A stretch of DNA of 64,000 bases from Azadirachta indica (lineage: Eukaryota > Streptophyta > Magnoliopsida > Sapindales > Meliaceae): the NCBI GenBank assembly GCA_022749755.1, contig CM040449.1, forward strand, positions 1,612,001 to 1,676,000. The letters are read 5' to 3'. The position numbers and the translations under genes were made by a program. The notes under the pieces were generated by a model, which ran no database searches, was not told the DNA's origin, and saw nothing but the letters and a program-made list of their open reading frames with translations. This document shows positions 12,745 through 25,997 of this stretch, piece by piece; the first letter of the stretch is position 1; each line of letters begins with the position of its first letter.

Positions 12745-13182
12745 GCATAATAAGAGAAATAAAGAAATAAGCACTAGAATATTAAAATTATATCTAAAAT
12801 TTCAGTGGGTGATATATTTATAAATTACATTAGTTTTATTCTCGTATTTATTATATATATTAGATTTTAAATAAAGCTTAGAGGTTAACTTTTGAATTTT
12901 GTATCTTTAAGAAGTGAAGTAACAAAAAAAAATTTAGGGGACCCTAAAATTATAGAGGATTAAATTATCAGATTATGAGTGAATATTTTTAAATTGTTAA
13001 ATTATATGTTAATGTGTTTTTTTGCGCATAAATATTCTTGATAGTGAAATGATATTCTAAAAATTATTAGTATACATTTCATAAGTAATTTATTTGTTAA
13101 ACAGTGTGGTGCACGGGAAGAGATGTTTATTTTTCGAGTGGTATTTGATAGTTGTATAAAAGTGATTATGTTATGCTTGAAT

Positions 13183-13594
13183 TATTATAACCTATCCCAT
13201 CAAAGATATTATCCACTTTAGACACATAGTCCATTGTGGTTTTGTTTTCAAGTTTTTCAACCCAAATGCATCTACTAGAGGTTTAAGCATGCTGACTTAT
13301 AAACCTACCATCTCTCCCGTCCTTTATTAATGCATAATTTGCTTAGAGTGTCACATATATCTCCCCTTAGGGATTTCGCATCCTTGCTAAGGTTTGTTCT
13401 ATCACCGTTCAAGAAGACATGTGGAGTGACTCTGATACCAATTATAACAGCTCAACTTACTAGAAATATTGTATACCTTGAACACACAGTTCATCACAGT
13501 TTTATTTTTGAGCTTTTCAATCTAAAACGTGTCTATTGGGAGTTGAAGCATCTCTCTCGTGCTTTGTGATATGGGATTTGTTTAAGGTGTCACA
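13183..13594 (-). mobile_element. TRIM-like miniature LTR retrotransposon
   Basis: A 412-base element with two diverged short LTRs, left 13183-13355 and right 13441-13594, flanking only about 85 internal bases. The whole is bracketed by a perfect 5-base target duplication TGAAT (13178-13182 and 13595-13599). Read on the minus strand, the internal segment starts with a TGGTATCAGAGTC primer-binding site (initiator-Met tRNA type) at 13440-13428 and ends with a purine tract, AAGGGGAGATATA, directly before the 3' LTR. It has no coding capacity, so mobilisation would need another element's proteins. The LTRs share GTGTCACA termini and an internal block around GAGTTGAAGCATCTCTCTCG; the left copy carries a small insertion. 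LTR identity is only about 70 percent by eye, so it is old. Confidence 0.85.
13428..13440 (-). promoter_or_regulatory. tRNA-Met primer-binding site of the TRIM-like element
   Basis: The minus strand reads TGGTATCAGAGTC immediately inside the 5' LTR, the standard Ty1/copia-type primer-binding sequence in plants. Confidence 0.8.
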
Positions 13595-14838
13595 TGAATA
13601 TTAGTTGTAATTATTTAAAATACCATACATGTACCTATTTCGTCCAATGGTAAAATTATGGTGTTTTAAACCCATTAATATACACTTGTATAATATGATT
13701 GTAAATTGTGCTTAACTCGGGCGATGAGATAACGCTACTGAGTATAATTATGATTTTCTGCTTGAGGAATGATATTTTTGCTAAGAATAAGAGTTTTTCA
13801 CTAGTACTACTTTAGTGTGATTTGAATTATTTGTGATGACAAAATTTTTAATATATTAATAATATCTTATTTATATATTGTTTAAAGATATTCTATAATT
13901 ATTAATGAAATTTTTTTTTTTATGAATTATATATAATTATTAAACTGCATTCTTATTCTTTTTTCTACTTTTTCTTTTTTTTTTCTCGAATCGCACAAGA
14001 TTTCGTATAAAATACTGTTTTGACATTTAAGGTTTGGACTACTGTAGACATATTGCATGAAACTATTTTTCCGGCATACTTTGTTTATATATGTGTTTGT
14101 GTGTATGTGTGCATGTGTATGTATATATGCATGTGAATATCATACAGAAGATATGATTAGAGGATTGAAAATAACATATAGTTAAATGTAAAAGATATAA
14201 AAGAAATAGTATCATTCCTTTTTATAATCATGTCTTATAATGTTAATTTTAACAATGAATTTATATACATATATATATATATAGTGATAATAAAATCCTT
14301 AAAAAATATCTTCTTTTAATAGTATATTACAATTGATATATCAAATATATTTATTTATTTTTTATCATCATGATGAAGAATAGGACACGAATGATCTGTG
14401 GCCATGATGACAATGATATGATAAGGTTTTATACACTATATATATATAAAGAGAGTGTTAGTACAACTTATCTTAGTTGGTGGAAGAGAGAATCTTAGTT
14501 TTATATTAACAAATTAAATTAATTACATTACATTAGTCAAATAATTAATTACCTAACACACACGAAAAGCAAGGAGCATCTAACTGTGATGAAGAAAATC
14601 TTCAAACATTTAAAATTATGATTGTAATTAAAGTTTTAAGACGGATCCATCACCTAATATTTTTATATGTATATTTATTTCATTTATCAATAATTAAATT
14701 TATATATTTTTTATTATTAATATTAAATTTTGATATATTTAATTAATATATAATTAATGTACTATAATTAATATATATTATGTTTAATTTTATTTCTTAA
14801 AAATGTATAAATTTAATTATTTATAAATAATTGTATAA

Positions 14839-14862
14839 ATATATATATATATATATATATAT
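14839..14862. repeat. (AT)12 microsatellite
   Basis: Perfect alternating AT run. Confidence 0.85.
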
Positions 14863-16699
14863 AATTGAATAAGTTTATGTTAGGATAAAGTTGAAAAATC
14901 ATTATGAATGTTATTGATTACCAAACGGATATATTGGTCTATTGTCTCCCACTTCATGGACGCACGCACGGCCCAAGTAATATTAAATGAATAATAATTA
15001 ATTATATTAATTAATTAATTAATAACAGAAGGTGCTCATTCATCAATACTATATATAGTTTCTCACCAACCAAAAAATAATTTTCCTGTATTTTTTTCAT
15101 AATTAATATTATTTGATATTTAATGTATAATTAATATTCATTTATTTGCATAATTTATATACAATATGATGAATTTATTGTCACATCTATTATAATACAA
15201 TTAAAATATTAAAAGTTAAATATTAATAAAAAAAAGTAAATTTCACTAAAATTTATCGGTATTGAACACCTTTTTAATTTAATTTTTAAAATACAATAAA
15301 AAATAGTATAAAAATATTTAATAAATAATTTAAAAATTACATAAATTTATTATTTAATAGATGGATGTTATCTCATTTGTCATATCTTTTAGATATAATT
15401 TTTAAAATAGTTTTGAAATATCTATTTTAAAAAATAAAATTTATAGTTTAAATATGTTCTCGTATAAATATTGGACAGATTTACTTTAATTTTATTATAT
15501 AATACATAATTTTATTTATTTTAATTGTAATAATAACTCTAAAAGTTTTATTAATAAGGATGATTTCATCTCCTTTGAGTTTGAAAAATGTCATATACTC
15601 CCCCAAAATTTAGTATCATTTTAGTCAATTATTATGGAGCATGTAGGCCATTTAATCTTGTGGGAAATTTTTTTTTTAATTTCTTTTCATATTAAAAATT
15701 AAATTATGAATTTCAATTATCAAAATTGGCTTTGAGATCCATAATAACTATAGAGGAAAAACTTAATTAAATGTAATTATTTTTAAGCATAAAGGAATTT
15801 TACTAATTTTCTCTTAAATATTTCTCTATTTAAAATTAAAAAATTTTAATTATTGAATATATACTTTCACTTTAGCATCAACTTTCCAAGCAAGTGACCT
15901 TAATCTCCTTTTTCTTTAAAATAAAACTGTATATACAAAATTGAGAGAAAAATTTTATTTATATCACTAATTAAAATAAATAACATGGTTTATATTAATA
16001 AATGTTATTTAATTGTGCATTAATAATAAAATATAAAAATAATAGTTATCTCACTTATTATCGTTTTTGATGGACATTGTTATAGTTAGTGTACAAATTT
16101 TGTATTTCAACTTTATAAAAATATAATTGATAAAAAAAGAAATAAAAAAGAAAAAATATTGAAAATTAAGTGACATTGGTAAGAATATTACTAGACATAA
16201 CCTAATTTTTTTTTTTTGAAAAAAGAAGTTGTTTGACAATTAACAAATGAATCGGAAACACATTTCAAAATAATAATTTAGAAGTTAAGAGTATGGGACA
16301 AACCTTAAATCTAGTAAAAATTAAATATTAACTTCAAGTGGTAGTTTAACAACTCTTATATTTATATCCCATATATAATATTCAATTATAAATAAAATGT
16401 ATATATATATATATATGTATATAAGAATATAAATAAATAAAAGAAAATGAAAATTAATTTGTTAGAATTAAGAGAATAAAATTAAAAATTGAGTTGTCTT
16501 TTTCTAGATTGTGGTCCATTAATAATTACTTATGCTCCCACATGGGGTAGAGTAAGCTTCACTCATAGTCTCATTACCATCACATGAGCTCCAGCACACA
16601 TCAAACATATACAAATTTCCACAAAATCATTATAAATAAACAAACGAATAAATAATTATTGATTACTTCAAATCATAACACCCCATGTACAATATTACA

Positions 16700-16722
16700 A
16701 TATATATATATATATATATATA
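16700..16722. repeat. (TA)n microsatellite
   Basis: Perfect alternating TA run. Confidence 0.85.
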
Positions 16723-17122
16723 CTCTTTAATTCGATGTCAATAAAATTTGAACCGACATTTTTTTACAGTCTCAAAATCTTTCTCGATCTCATGTATATA
16801 ATATTATAAAAAAATTACTTCACTCTTGAATTCGATGTAAACAAAATTTGAACATTCATTTTTTGTAGTCTCAAAAATTTTGCTAATTAAATTTATTTAT
16901 AAATATTACGGAGATTTTACCTATTAAATCAACTAAGTTTATATAAAATCTACTTATAAATATTAACACATATATATAATATAGTACAAATGACTTAATA
17001 TTATGCTTTGTCCTTATATAATTAAAATGAACATAACTATTGAAAGAAGACAGTAAAGGATAATATTATAAGACTGAGGAAATTATAGATATCGATGATA
17101 ACAAGGTGGGGAGGTTAAATGT

Positions 17123-17797
17123 TCAGCGAGAACGACGTCGGATTAGATCGTATGATGTTCTGCTAGACCTTGCAGGAAGATAAACTATTGATTCTGAGAC
17201 TGCACAAGTTTTTTTACATGATGTGTAAAGATTTACAAATCCAAACCTGTCGCTAATACTCCGTGAAACCCTTAAAAAGTTTCTTGATGAACGTTCGTGA
17301 TCTTGATCGTCGTCTTCATCGTCGTCTCGGCCGTCGTCTTTGGAGCAGTGAACTAATGCAGCAACAAACGGATCTCTTTCAGCAGAGTAATGCTTCTTCC
17401 TTGGTTCTTGAGAAAAATGAGATTTCTTGGAGATTGGAGGTGCGGAAGTAGGAGGCAGCGGAAGTTGAAGTTGCTGTTGTTTTAGAATTGATTCTTTTTT
17501 CTTGGGAATATTTTTCTTGGGAATTCCGGGAAGATGTTCCCAAGAAAACGGTACGCCAGAGAAACGGAGAGGGGTGGCTGCCGGACTGATGAGAGGGGAA
17601 TCCTGGGGAAAGTGTAAAGATCCAATGGACGAAGAGCGGGAAGAAAGAGAAGATAAAGATGAAAATGAAGGAGAGCGTCGGCGAGAAGGAGAGGTGCTGT
17701 TGTTTTTGTTGGTCGCCGGAAAATTACTTTTGTCGACGACCTGAGTAAGCCCAGTTAAAGACGACGTCGTTGCAGAGGAATCCATTATAGGTTTCAT
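17123..17797 (-). CDS. DUF688-like Ser-rich protein with PFSWE motif
   Basis: Uninterrupted 224-residue frame, single exon. The N-terminal half is very Ser/Thr-rich (residues 33-62 are mostly S, R and P), followed by the diagnostic GVPFSWEHLPGIPK block at about 81-94. This resembles the PFSWE(x)PG(x)PK motif of plant proteins annotated DUF688. Then come a basic and Pro/Gln segment (94-125), an acidic run of Asp/Glu around 153-167, and a basic C-terminus ending RRRSR. No signal peptide or membrane helix is visible, and the protein looks largely disordered. Function is unknown in the family as I know it. Codon use and GC content are clearly higher than in the flanks, which supports a real gene. 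There are two close in-frame ATGs (codons 1 and 5); I kept the first. In Arabidopsis an uncharacterised gene also lies beside ABCG25, but I cannot say it is the orthologue. Confidence 0.75.
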   Translation of the reverse strand: MKPIMDSSATTSSLTGLTQVVDKSNFPATNKNNSTSPSRRRSPSFSSLSSLSSRSSSIGSLHFPQDSPLISPAATPLRFSGVPFSWEHLPGIPKKNIPKKKESILKQQQLQLPLPPTSAPPISKKSHFSQEPRKKHYSAERDPFVAALVHCSKDDGRDDDEDDDQDHERSSRNFLRVSRSISDRFGFVNLYTSCKKTCAVSESIVYLPARSSRTSYDLIRRRSR

Positions 17798-18139
17798 AAG
17801 AGAAAGAAGCGGGGAAAGTAGGAAGGAAGGAATGTATGGTGTGGTGCGATGTGTTGGGTTGTTTTGGTTACTTATTTTCTTTCTTTGATTTCATTTATAC
17901 ATATAACAAAGACAGACCCATGTGTTTGTGTTGCTCTCAAATCTCATTATGGGAAGGATTTTGACTACAAAAAATGTATAAAAAGTCTTTTCTTGCTTTC
18001 ATTGCTTTCATTACATTACTTAATAAATGTAGACCAAAAAATATCATACCTTTATTCTTATTCTTATTCAAATTCCAGATGATATAAATATAGTTATTAT
18101 TATTTGAATCTCAGACCATATAAATATAGATAAGAAGTC

Positions 18140-18330
18140 ACTTAACTTTATATATTTAATATTTTTTTTTATATTATTTATATACTATTAAATTTAAAAA
18201 ATTTTAACGGTTGAAATTATAATTAATGAATTACAATTAATATATATAAGATGTAATTTTAATAGTTAGAAATATCTAAATTCAATAATTTATAAATGAT
18301 ATAAAAAAATGTAAAGATTAAAGGGTTATT
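18140..18330. repeat. AT-rich foldback (MITE-like) repeat relic
   Basis: A segment containing TTTAACGGTTGAAATTATAA in its centre and complementary AT-rich arms (ATTATTTATA on the left, TATAAATGATAT on the right). Segments at 21265-21415 and around 41330-41980 share this organisation: a central AACGRTTR(A/G)RAT-like core between arms containing TTTACACAT/ATGTGTAAA or similar. Confidence 0.4.
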
Positions 18331-20907
18331 GATTCTTCTCCATCCAAACCATTCTCCTATACCTAAGAGATATAAAATTAAAAAATAAAAATATTTATTC
18401 ATATTTAATTATTTGTTTTCAAAGCACTTATTAAACTTAATTAATTAGTGCTAATGGTGATTTTTGAAATAGTATGTATGCAATTTAATACTAATTAAAA
18501 TATTATTTGGAGTGGTTTACAAATAATATTAAATATTTAATGATCTTTTCTTAAAAAGAATAAACCATATAAACATATTATGAACCCAAAGTACTTTGTT
18601 TTAGTATTCTAAATCTTATTTTGAAAGACCTATGATAAATTTATATTGATACCAACTATTACACTCCTATCATTAATGGTTAGTAAATAAAAATGTAATA
18701 AAAATAAATCTTGATAAAACAAATACACTTTAGACAAACATTTTAGACTCCTCAATTATATAAAAAAACGACATACAATTTAGACTCTTCACTTATATAA
18801 AAAATTACAGATAATAAATATAAATTTATATTTTTTAAAGAATTAATAGATTTAAAATTTTTATTATAAAAATTAAAATATGTAATATAAAATTTTAAAT
18901 ATTTAACATAAAATTTAAAATACAACGTTATATAAATAATTTTTAGTCAATTTAATTTCTTATAGTAAAAATAAGAGATTGTGACATCAATTCTTTTTCG
19001 TACAAATTTTAGAGGATAAATTTTTTAATTCGCTGTAGCGTTGGTTTATGATGTATGACTTTTTCTAAAATAAAAAAAAAAAAAGAATTATCTTAGAACA
19101 CGAAAAGTAAAATAGAAAAAATGAAATGTATTATTAACCAACAAAAGGACCCCATAGCATTGATGATGAACGGTCGGTGGAGAAAAAAGGAGGAGGACAG
19201 AAAGGGAAATATAAAAAAAGTGTTGATGGTGATAAAAAAAATAGATTATGATATTGATATTGATAATGATATTACATATACGCACACATTTAGGGGAGTG
19301 ATTGGAAAACATCAAATATCAAAATAAATATTTTTAGGGATAATAATATTCTTGCCGTTTGATTTTATTTAATATTTTGTTATTTTAAATTTTTGAGTTT
19401 CTAATTTTAAAATAAATTAAAATTAGTAATAAAAAGTACTACATTTTTTAAATTTTAATTTGTTTTATTTTAGTAAAAATAATATATTTTTTGTTTTTTT
19501 AACTCTTAAAAGTTATTAAAAAGATCATACAACCATGTTAAAATATTTTACTAAAATATTATGTTTACACATATATAATGTCAATTAATTTAATTAAATA
19601 AAAGTAATATTATTATTTTAGTTTAATTGTTATAAATTACTAAAAGAAACTATATGAGCTATTTCATAATCATTTTTTAAAATATTATATTTTTATATGA
19701 ATATTATGTTTAGAAATATTACTTTTGTAGGTTAATAACAATCAAACTTTTAAATTTAAAGTTAATAATTAATGGTAGAAATAGTTTACATCAATTTGAC
19801 ATTAAATTTATTCTCTAATTTTTAATAATTAATGTATGAATAAATAAAAAATTTTATACGTGTGAATCACATTTGAACTCCAAATTTTGTGTACTACTCT
19901 AAAAATTTTTATCAATTAAACGAAGTAACACTCTGAATTATCATATATCACTTAAAATAAAAATTTTCTTTAGTTAAATCCCTTTATTTTTATAAATAAA
20001 ATAAGATTGGTTTCTCTAAATATAAGATAAAATTATTTAACTTTCAACTCATAAAGTTTACAAAACTTTCCTTGATTTATTACTTTCTAGTAGTTATCTA
20101 TTCTTTCTAGAATTGAGGAAAAGAGAAGTTGACCACTTTTTCTAAATGAAAAAAAACCTAGTGAATAAGCAGTCACATGTAATCATAAAAGAGTTAGTGT
20201 TTTTCTTTATCCTCCTTTTTCCATCTTGGAACAAAACGATAAACAAATAGTAATACTAATAATTTCAACTTTAATTGCATTATTAATTATAATTCAACAT
20301 TAAATGTTGTTGTGACTAATATAAAAATCAGTATTAATAAATTACAAATATGTTTGCCTATGTATATAAATACATACATGATGCATCATATTTTTATACC
20401 TTATCTAATATTTTTTCTATTAAATCTATATACTTTTAATAATTAAGATTAATTTAACATATATAGTTCAAAACATTTCAACACTATAATTACAAAGTTA
20501 ACTCTTGCGCTACTGTAAAATAAAATATTGCTATTAATATAAATTATTTATATTCATATTTATATTTGCATGTAATATATGATTCTCCAAAACTATGATT
20601 CACTTAATTTTATAATTTTATATCGGTTTTCATAGTCAATTTAATTACGAGAGAAAACTTGTTGCCCATGCTTTCAAATCAATTAGTCAAGATTCTTTCT
20701 TTTAGTTCTAAAATTATTGGGTTTACATTAATTTTAGTTTCTTTAGTTTGAGGTGTATAAAGAAACAAGTGGCCAATAATTCTACCTAAAAAAGATTTCG
20801 AGAAGCCATTGGGATCCTTCATATTTATTATTGTTAACGTGAGGAAAATAAGTCAAACTTGTGGTTGTGGGTTTTGTGGCTCCAAACACTCTTAAATTTT
20901 ATTCATG

Positions 20908-20932
20908 ATATATATATATATATATATATATA
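20908..20932. repeat. (AT)n microsatellite
   Basis: Perfect alternating AT run. Confidence 0.85.
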
Positions 20933-21264
20933 TTGTGTGGTGTGCTCTTAATTTTTAAAACCAAAATATTTGGTCGCTTAATTCAAGTAGTATGAACATG
21001 CTTAACATTCTTAATTTATTTGAATTTGAATAACGATAAGAATAAAAATTTGATGTTTTATGAATCCTATCCAAAACTTTTTAAAAATTAAGAAAATAAG
21101 TCAAAACAAAAAAAAATATCTATAAAAGAACAAAAAATAATATAAAAAACATATATATATATATACACACACATACACATTTAGATTTCTAATCAATGTG
21201 CACTACAGATTAAAAAAATAAACATTATAAATCTAAAAATTAATATAATTAGAACTAGAGAAAA

Positions 21265-21415
21265 GTTTGAATTTTTCATATTTTTACACATTTATATTAT
21301 TTATGAATTCAATTCAATTTTAACCGTTAGAATTAAAAGTGTATAAATCTCATGATTTATAAATAAATATTAATATATGTGTAAAAATATGAAATTTTTT
21401 ATTCTCTACCTTAGA
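21265..21415. repeat. Foldback MITE-like repeat
   Basis: The left arm TCATATTTTTACACATTTAT is the imperfect reverse complement of the right arm, which contains ATATGTGTAAAAATATGA. The arms bracket a centre with TTTTAACCGTTAGAATTAAA. The element is about 150 bases with no coding capacity. Related segments lie at 18140-18330 and 41330-41980. Confidence 0.55.
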
Positions 21416-21689
21416 TTTATTATTGTGCTTATTAATTATTTAATACGTAAACTTATTTAAATTAGTATAAGAAACTTCAAAATCAAAATTCAAAAATTGA
21501 AATTAGTGTTAAAATCTCATGATCATGTCTTTAAGATTGTTATTAACTCTTGAGGATGAAATGTACAATGAAGGCTAGGAATTAATGTTGCAACTAATTA
21601 ACATAATTAATTTTAATAGGGAATGATTAAGACATCTTATTTAAAATTAATTTCATGAAAATGATCAATCGACGTGAAAATGTCAACAA

Positions 21690-22090
21690 GTTGGTTTGTC
21701 AAGTTTCTATTACAAATTTAATTTCTTGCACATATATAACATTAATTGTATATAATTAAGAAACTTTTTATAAGTTTATAATTATATATCTAATCACTAT
21801 GTAATTAAATAGCTATTGTTTACTAGGTTTAGAAAGAATTCAGGTAATATTTTTATAATATTTTTTAGAAATATATACACTAAAAATTAATGATATCAAG
21901 TATGATTTATTAAAATTAAATTAGTGAAAAAGACACATAAAATTTCGTTTTCCACATTCTTAAATGAATGATCTGTAATTTGTTGAAAACACCAAATATT
22001 CAATATAGATTATACAGGTCCATTACAACGTTAGAAAGAATGAAATCATTTTTATATTTAAGACAACAAAAATAACGAGAGAGTTAAAAA
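21690..22090. repeat. Dispersed repeat, copy A (uninterrupted)
   Basis: Two parts of this stretch align by eye with 29290-29453: one around ACATTAATTGTATATAATT and another from GAAAACACCAAATATT to ATTTAAGACAACAAAAATAA. This copy has a single ATTTAAGA at the point where copy B is interrupted by the element at 29454-30159, so it acts as an empty-site reference. Confidence 0.55.
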
Positions 22091-22868
22091 TTTAAAGAAA
22101 TGACTAGAAAAAACTTAAATAGAAATAAGTATATAATTAAATTTAAATAGTTTAATTTATGTTAAATATTTTTTACATCTTATTATATGTAGAATTTATT
22201 AATATTTCGACTAACTTTTAATTTTTATCTACCATCAAATTTTGTTTTGTAAACTCTAAATTAAACGAATAAATAATTATTTTATTATTCAACAAATTCA
22301 TAACAGTTTTAAATTGATAAAAAAATTAATGAGAGCGTGAATTAATCCTGAAGAATAAATTTTTAATCACAATTAAAATTGGGTAAATTTTTGTTTGTTA
22401 TAAATTAACTGAGCATATTTTAAAAATAAAATTTAATTAAATGTTTTTGGTCAAGAAAATTTTGAGAACACTAAAGTTTACAAAAAAGGGAGATAATGAG
22501 GTTATTTTGGAATTAATAAGGTCTTATAAGTTTTCTATTATTATTTTAATATATTTTATTGGGATATATTAGAAAAAAAAAGATCGTATAAGGATTTAGA
22601 AGTGGTGATAATAACATCACTCTCTTTTTAAATTTATTTATAAAAATTATATAATGATTGTCATAAAAACATAACTCTAAAAATTTAATTTATACATATA
22701 TTATTTTACTTTTTTATATTATATTTGATATATACGTTATATTTATACTAGGAGTTTAAATATAAAAGTTATATTAAACTTCATAAATCTACACATCCAA
22801 ACTCCAATAGCTACCCTCAACAATATTATTCATTGTTATAATGACGTATTCATATGTTTTGTTATTAT

Positions 22869-23098
22869 TGTAAACAAATATACCTTTTATTTCTTAAAAA
22901 ATATGTAAAAGAGTGGCCTTTATATAGGCATAAGAGCAAGAAAGGAAACAAAATTATGTACAATCAATTGCATCAAATCAAATCACAATAATAAAATCAT
23001 AAAAAGAAAAGGACACCGTTTATATGATAATCTTAGCAAATCAATGCAACAATATATATATAATAATATTATGCTTGATTTACAAGATATCATTAACA
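22869..23098 (-). repeat. 3' LTR of the copia element
   Basis: 230 bases, starting TGTAAACAAATATACC and ending GATATCATTAACA on the plus strand. Closely matches the right copy at 26479-26707 with small indels and substitutions. Confidence 0.9.
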
Positions 23099-23112
23099 AT
23101 CTCCTTCAAATT
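23099..23112 (-). promoter_or_regulatory. Polypurine tract of the copia element
   Basis: The minus strand reads TTTGAAGGAGAT immediately before the 3' LTR, the position and composition expected for the plus-strand primer site. Confidence 0.65.
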
Positions 23113-24560
23113 TAAGCTGGCTTACTAAAAACTAACTTGAATTTGAACACAAAGTTGCGAAAATGACTAGAAGAATGACATTTCGTAAATATATCTATTG
23201 GTTGATCAAAGGAGGAGATCGAACAAAGTGCAATAGTGCATGTGTTGATGTGTTGATGAATCAAATGACAGTCGACTTTAATGTATTTAGTGCATTCATG
23301 GAAAACATTATTGTTGGAAAATCTGAATAGCACTGTTATTATCACAAGCAAAGAAAGTGGGACTAGAGTGAGGAACACCATATCATTGAGTAACTATTAA
23401 AATCAAGTAATCTCCTGAGTAGTATCAGTAAGGGCACGATATTGAGCCTTTGTGTTGGATATTGCAACAACTATTTATTTTTTACATCGCCGAAAATAAG
23501 AGTCTCCAAAAAAAAGAAAAAAACTAGTAGTAGAGTGTTGATTAGTAGAATCACCAGCTCAATCTACATCAGAGAATACACGTAGGTCTAGTGCATATCG
23601 AAGCTTGTAGACTTTGTTTAATAGGTATAAGTATCTTGGACGGGCTTTATATAAACATTTTCAATGAGATCGCCACTAAGAAAAGCATTTTTAACATTCA
23701 TATGAAATAGTGTCCATCTACATGCAATAACAACCGCTAATAGGCTTTTGACAAAGGTCATAAAAGCAACAAGAGCAAAGGTTTCTCATGGTCAATGTCA
23801 TTTTCCTAATTGAACCCTTTTGTAACAAGTATGGCTTTGTAACGTTTAATTAAGCCACCAGCTTTGGTTTTGATTTTGTACACCTATTTACAACCAATAG
23901 TTGATTTGTGATGTGGGAGATTAACCAAGTCCTAAATATATGAGTTTTCAAGTGCCTACAATTCTTCAACTATTGCTTGTTGCTAAATAGGATTAGAATT
24001 GGCCTCGGAATATAATTGAGGCTCATACAAAGAAAGAGTTATAGAAAAACAGTGATAATCTCGAAGTTTAATAGGAAGTACTCATACCTAATTTGATTGA
24101 CAAGGTGGATGAAGAATACCAATGGACGAAGTTGTGATGTCAAATGTGGATCTAGAAGGCAAGGTTCTTTACTTAAGAAGAAGTAATGGTGTAGTAGACA
24201 TATTTGTTGAGAGCTCATTCAAGGTACCTACATCAGTTTCATCAGGAAATATTCTATAACATTATTAGTGAAGAAAGGAGTAAAATGAGGCTCCAAACAG
24301 AACTTGGAAAGAGAGGAGAACATTTTGTGCTTCTAGAAAACTACATAACGAAATGTACAAAGTCTATTAGACATAGGATCCCCAACACTATTATTAAAAG
24401 GTAAAGTAGTACGTTTTACTAAATAACAATATACACAATCAACTTGGTCATTTGATACACTAACCAAAATATTGCTAGAAACTAGTGAATGAAGATGACT
24501 GAGTAACATATAGCCAAGTTAAGCATGCCAATGACTCAAAGAAGAGATTGAAGTTGTGGA
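23112..24560 (-). pseudogene. Broken copia pol remnants (pre-integrase, RT, RNase H)
   Basis: Translations of the minus strand in shifting frames show a GAG-pre-integrase-like segment with Cys residues near 24560-24390, a reverse-transcriptase start block (GCK-VYKIK type) near 23890, and an RNase H block with an SDVD-AG core (Trp codon now a stop) near 23570. The C-terminal TKYIKVDCHLIHQHI and QPIDIFTKCHSSSHF segments lie at 23381-23112. Multiple stops and frame changes make it non-functional. No intact integrase DDE core was recognised. Confidence 0.8.
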
Positions 24561-25079
24561 ACCAACAAACTTAGGAATACAATAAAAAGTGTATGAAAGA
24601 TAAAGACTAATGAGCTGAAATAGACATCTAACTTTATAGCTTATCCCCAGTGTCTGACCCGTTTTTGGATCCTGAACATAACAATCAAAAGAAGTAAAAA
24701 GATTATAAAGACTATGATTACATAATTGACCAACAGATAAAAGGTTAAGAATGAAATAAGAGATAAGGAAAGTGTCAGGTAATGAGAGGTGAGATAAATT
24801 GATCTGACCTAAGGCATACTTGACCCATTTATAGTCTGAATAATAGTTGGATTTAGTGAAGTAGATTTAGAAGAAAAGAAAGTAGGATCAACAATCATAT
24901 GATTACAACAGACAAAGTCGTGGTACCATGATGTACTTGCGGGAATTAAGGAAGTGAAAATAAAAAGATTAGTGGATTTTTATAAAAGTTGGTGAAAAAG
25001 AGACAGTAAATCAGTGGTGGTAAGGAATGTCGAGGTAAGGCAGTTATCAGCAATAGCAGATAATGGTTGAGCATTATTC

Positions 25080-25997
25080 AGCCTCTCTTTATTTGGACAA
25101 TTTTTTACTAAATGCTTGTGTCTAACTTTGTGACGAATCTTGCACCTTTCAATGGGACAATTAAGAACCTAATGACCAATCTCATAACAATAGTTACAAG
25201 TTATTTTAGAGGTATTCTGAGTAGTCGATAGTGTTGTCAGAGCAGTATCATTGCAAGGAAGATGTAGAGGAGCAAGTCGAGTTTCTTCTAAAATAAGCAT
25301 GTCAATAGCTTCATCAAGAGTAGCTAAAAGTTTCTGACAAAGAAGTGAAGCTCGAGTAGGGTCAAATGTATCTTTTAAAGCCATAAGAAACGTCATTAAC
25401 CTTTGTTGGTTCCTATAAGTAGCAAATTTTGCCACATCCTTGGAGGTTGTCATCTAGGCTCTGAGAGTGATAACTGATCTCATAAAAACTGCATCTGAGA
25501 GTGAAAATAAAAATAGACTGGTCAGGTTCTTGACATATATGATGAAGTTTCAAAAGATCTGATACTAATGGGAACAGATTAGTGGCAATCTACCGATGTG
25601 CAATAAAGTCCCAAAATACTTTGGTTATGTAAAATATCCTTTATTGTAAATAAATAGAGGGAATATAAGTGTTACAAAACCGCATAATGATTTGATGGTT
25701 TTTGCTACCCTACTCTTCTAATTGATCTACGAACTTGCCTTAGTTTTGTTGTTTATTTTGAACGTGTTCGGTGATATAGCCAGTAATATATTGCCAAAGG
25801 TGATGCCCCTTGAGGAAACTAGATATAGCTTGAGCCCACAAAATATAATTATGCCTATCTAATTGGATATGAATAGGATGTGAGATATTCGGTTTATCTA
25901 TAATTAAAGAAAGGCTACCAAGTTGTGAAAATAAAGGCGGGATTGATCCAAAACTTCTTTCAAAGATCTGATACCCAGAAAAGAATACATGTGACAC
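25080..25997 (-). pseudogene. Broken copia gag remnant
   Basis: Two open pieces belong together. The first, 25997-25740, contains LDRHNYILWAQAISSFLKGH, the conserved N-terminal block of plant copia Gag. The second, 25453-25169, contains FLMALKDTFDPTRASLL and then a zinc knuckle CNYCYEIGH followed by a stop within the CCHC spacing and a final Cys. The frame is interrupted between the pieces and inside the knuckle. Confidence 0.8.

Larger units (their letters stand above)
13600..17090. other. AT-rich intergenic spacer
   Basis: No gene seen. TA microsatellites occur at 14839-14862 and 16700-16722, and there is an AT-rich self-complementary patch near 14680-14870. The minus-strand open frame at 16051-16239 is low complexity and not supported. 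Confidence 0.6.
17810..22863. other. AT-rich intergenic spacer with degenerate repeats
   Basis: No gene seen. Includes probable foldback MITE relics (about 18140-18330 and 21265-21415), a TA microsatellite (20908-20932), and a segment (about 21690-22090) with a diverged second copy at 29290-29453 plus 30160 onward. Open frames at 17849-18082, 19088-19315 and 19121-19327 have no supporting features. Confidence 0.55.
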
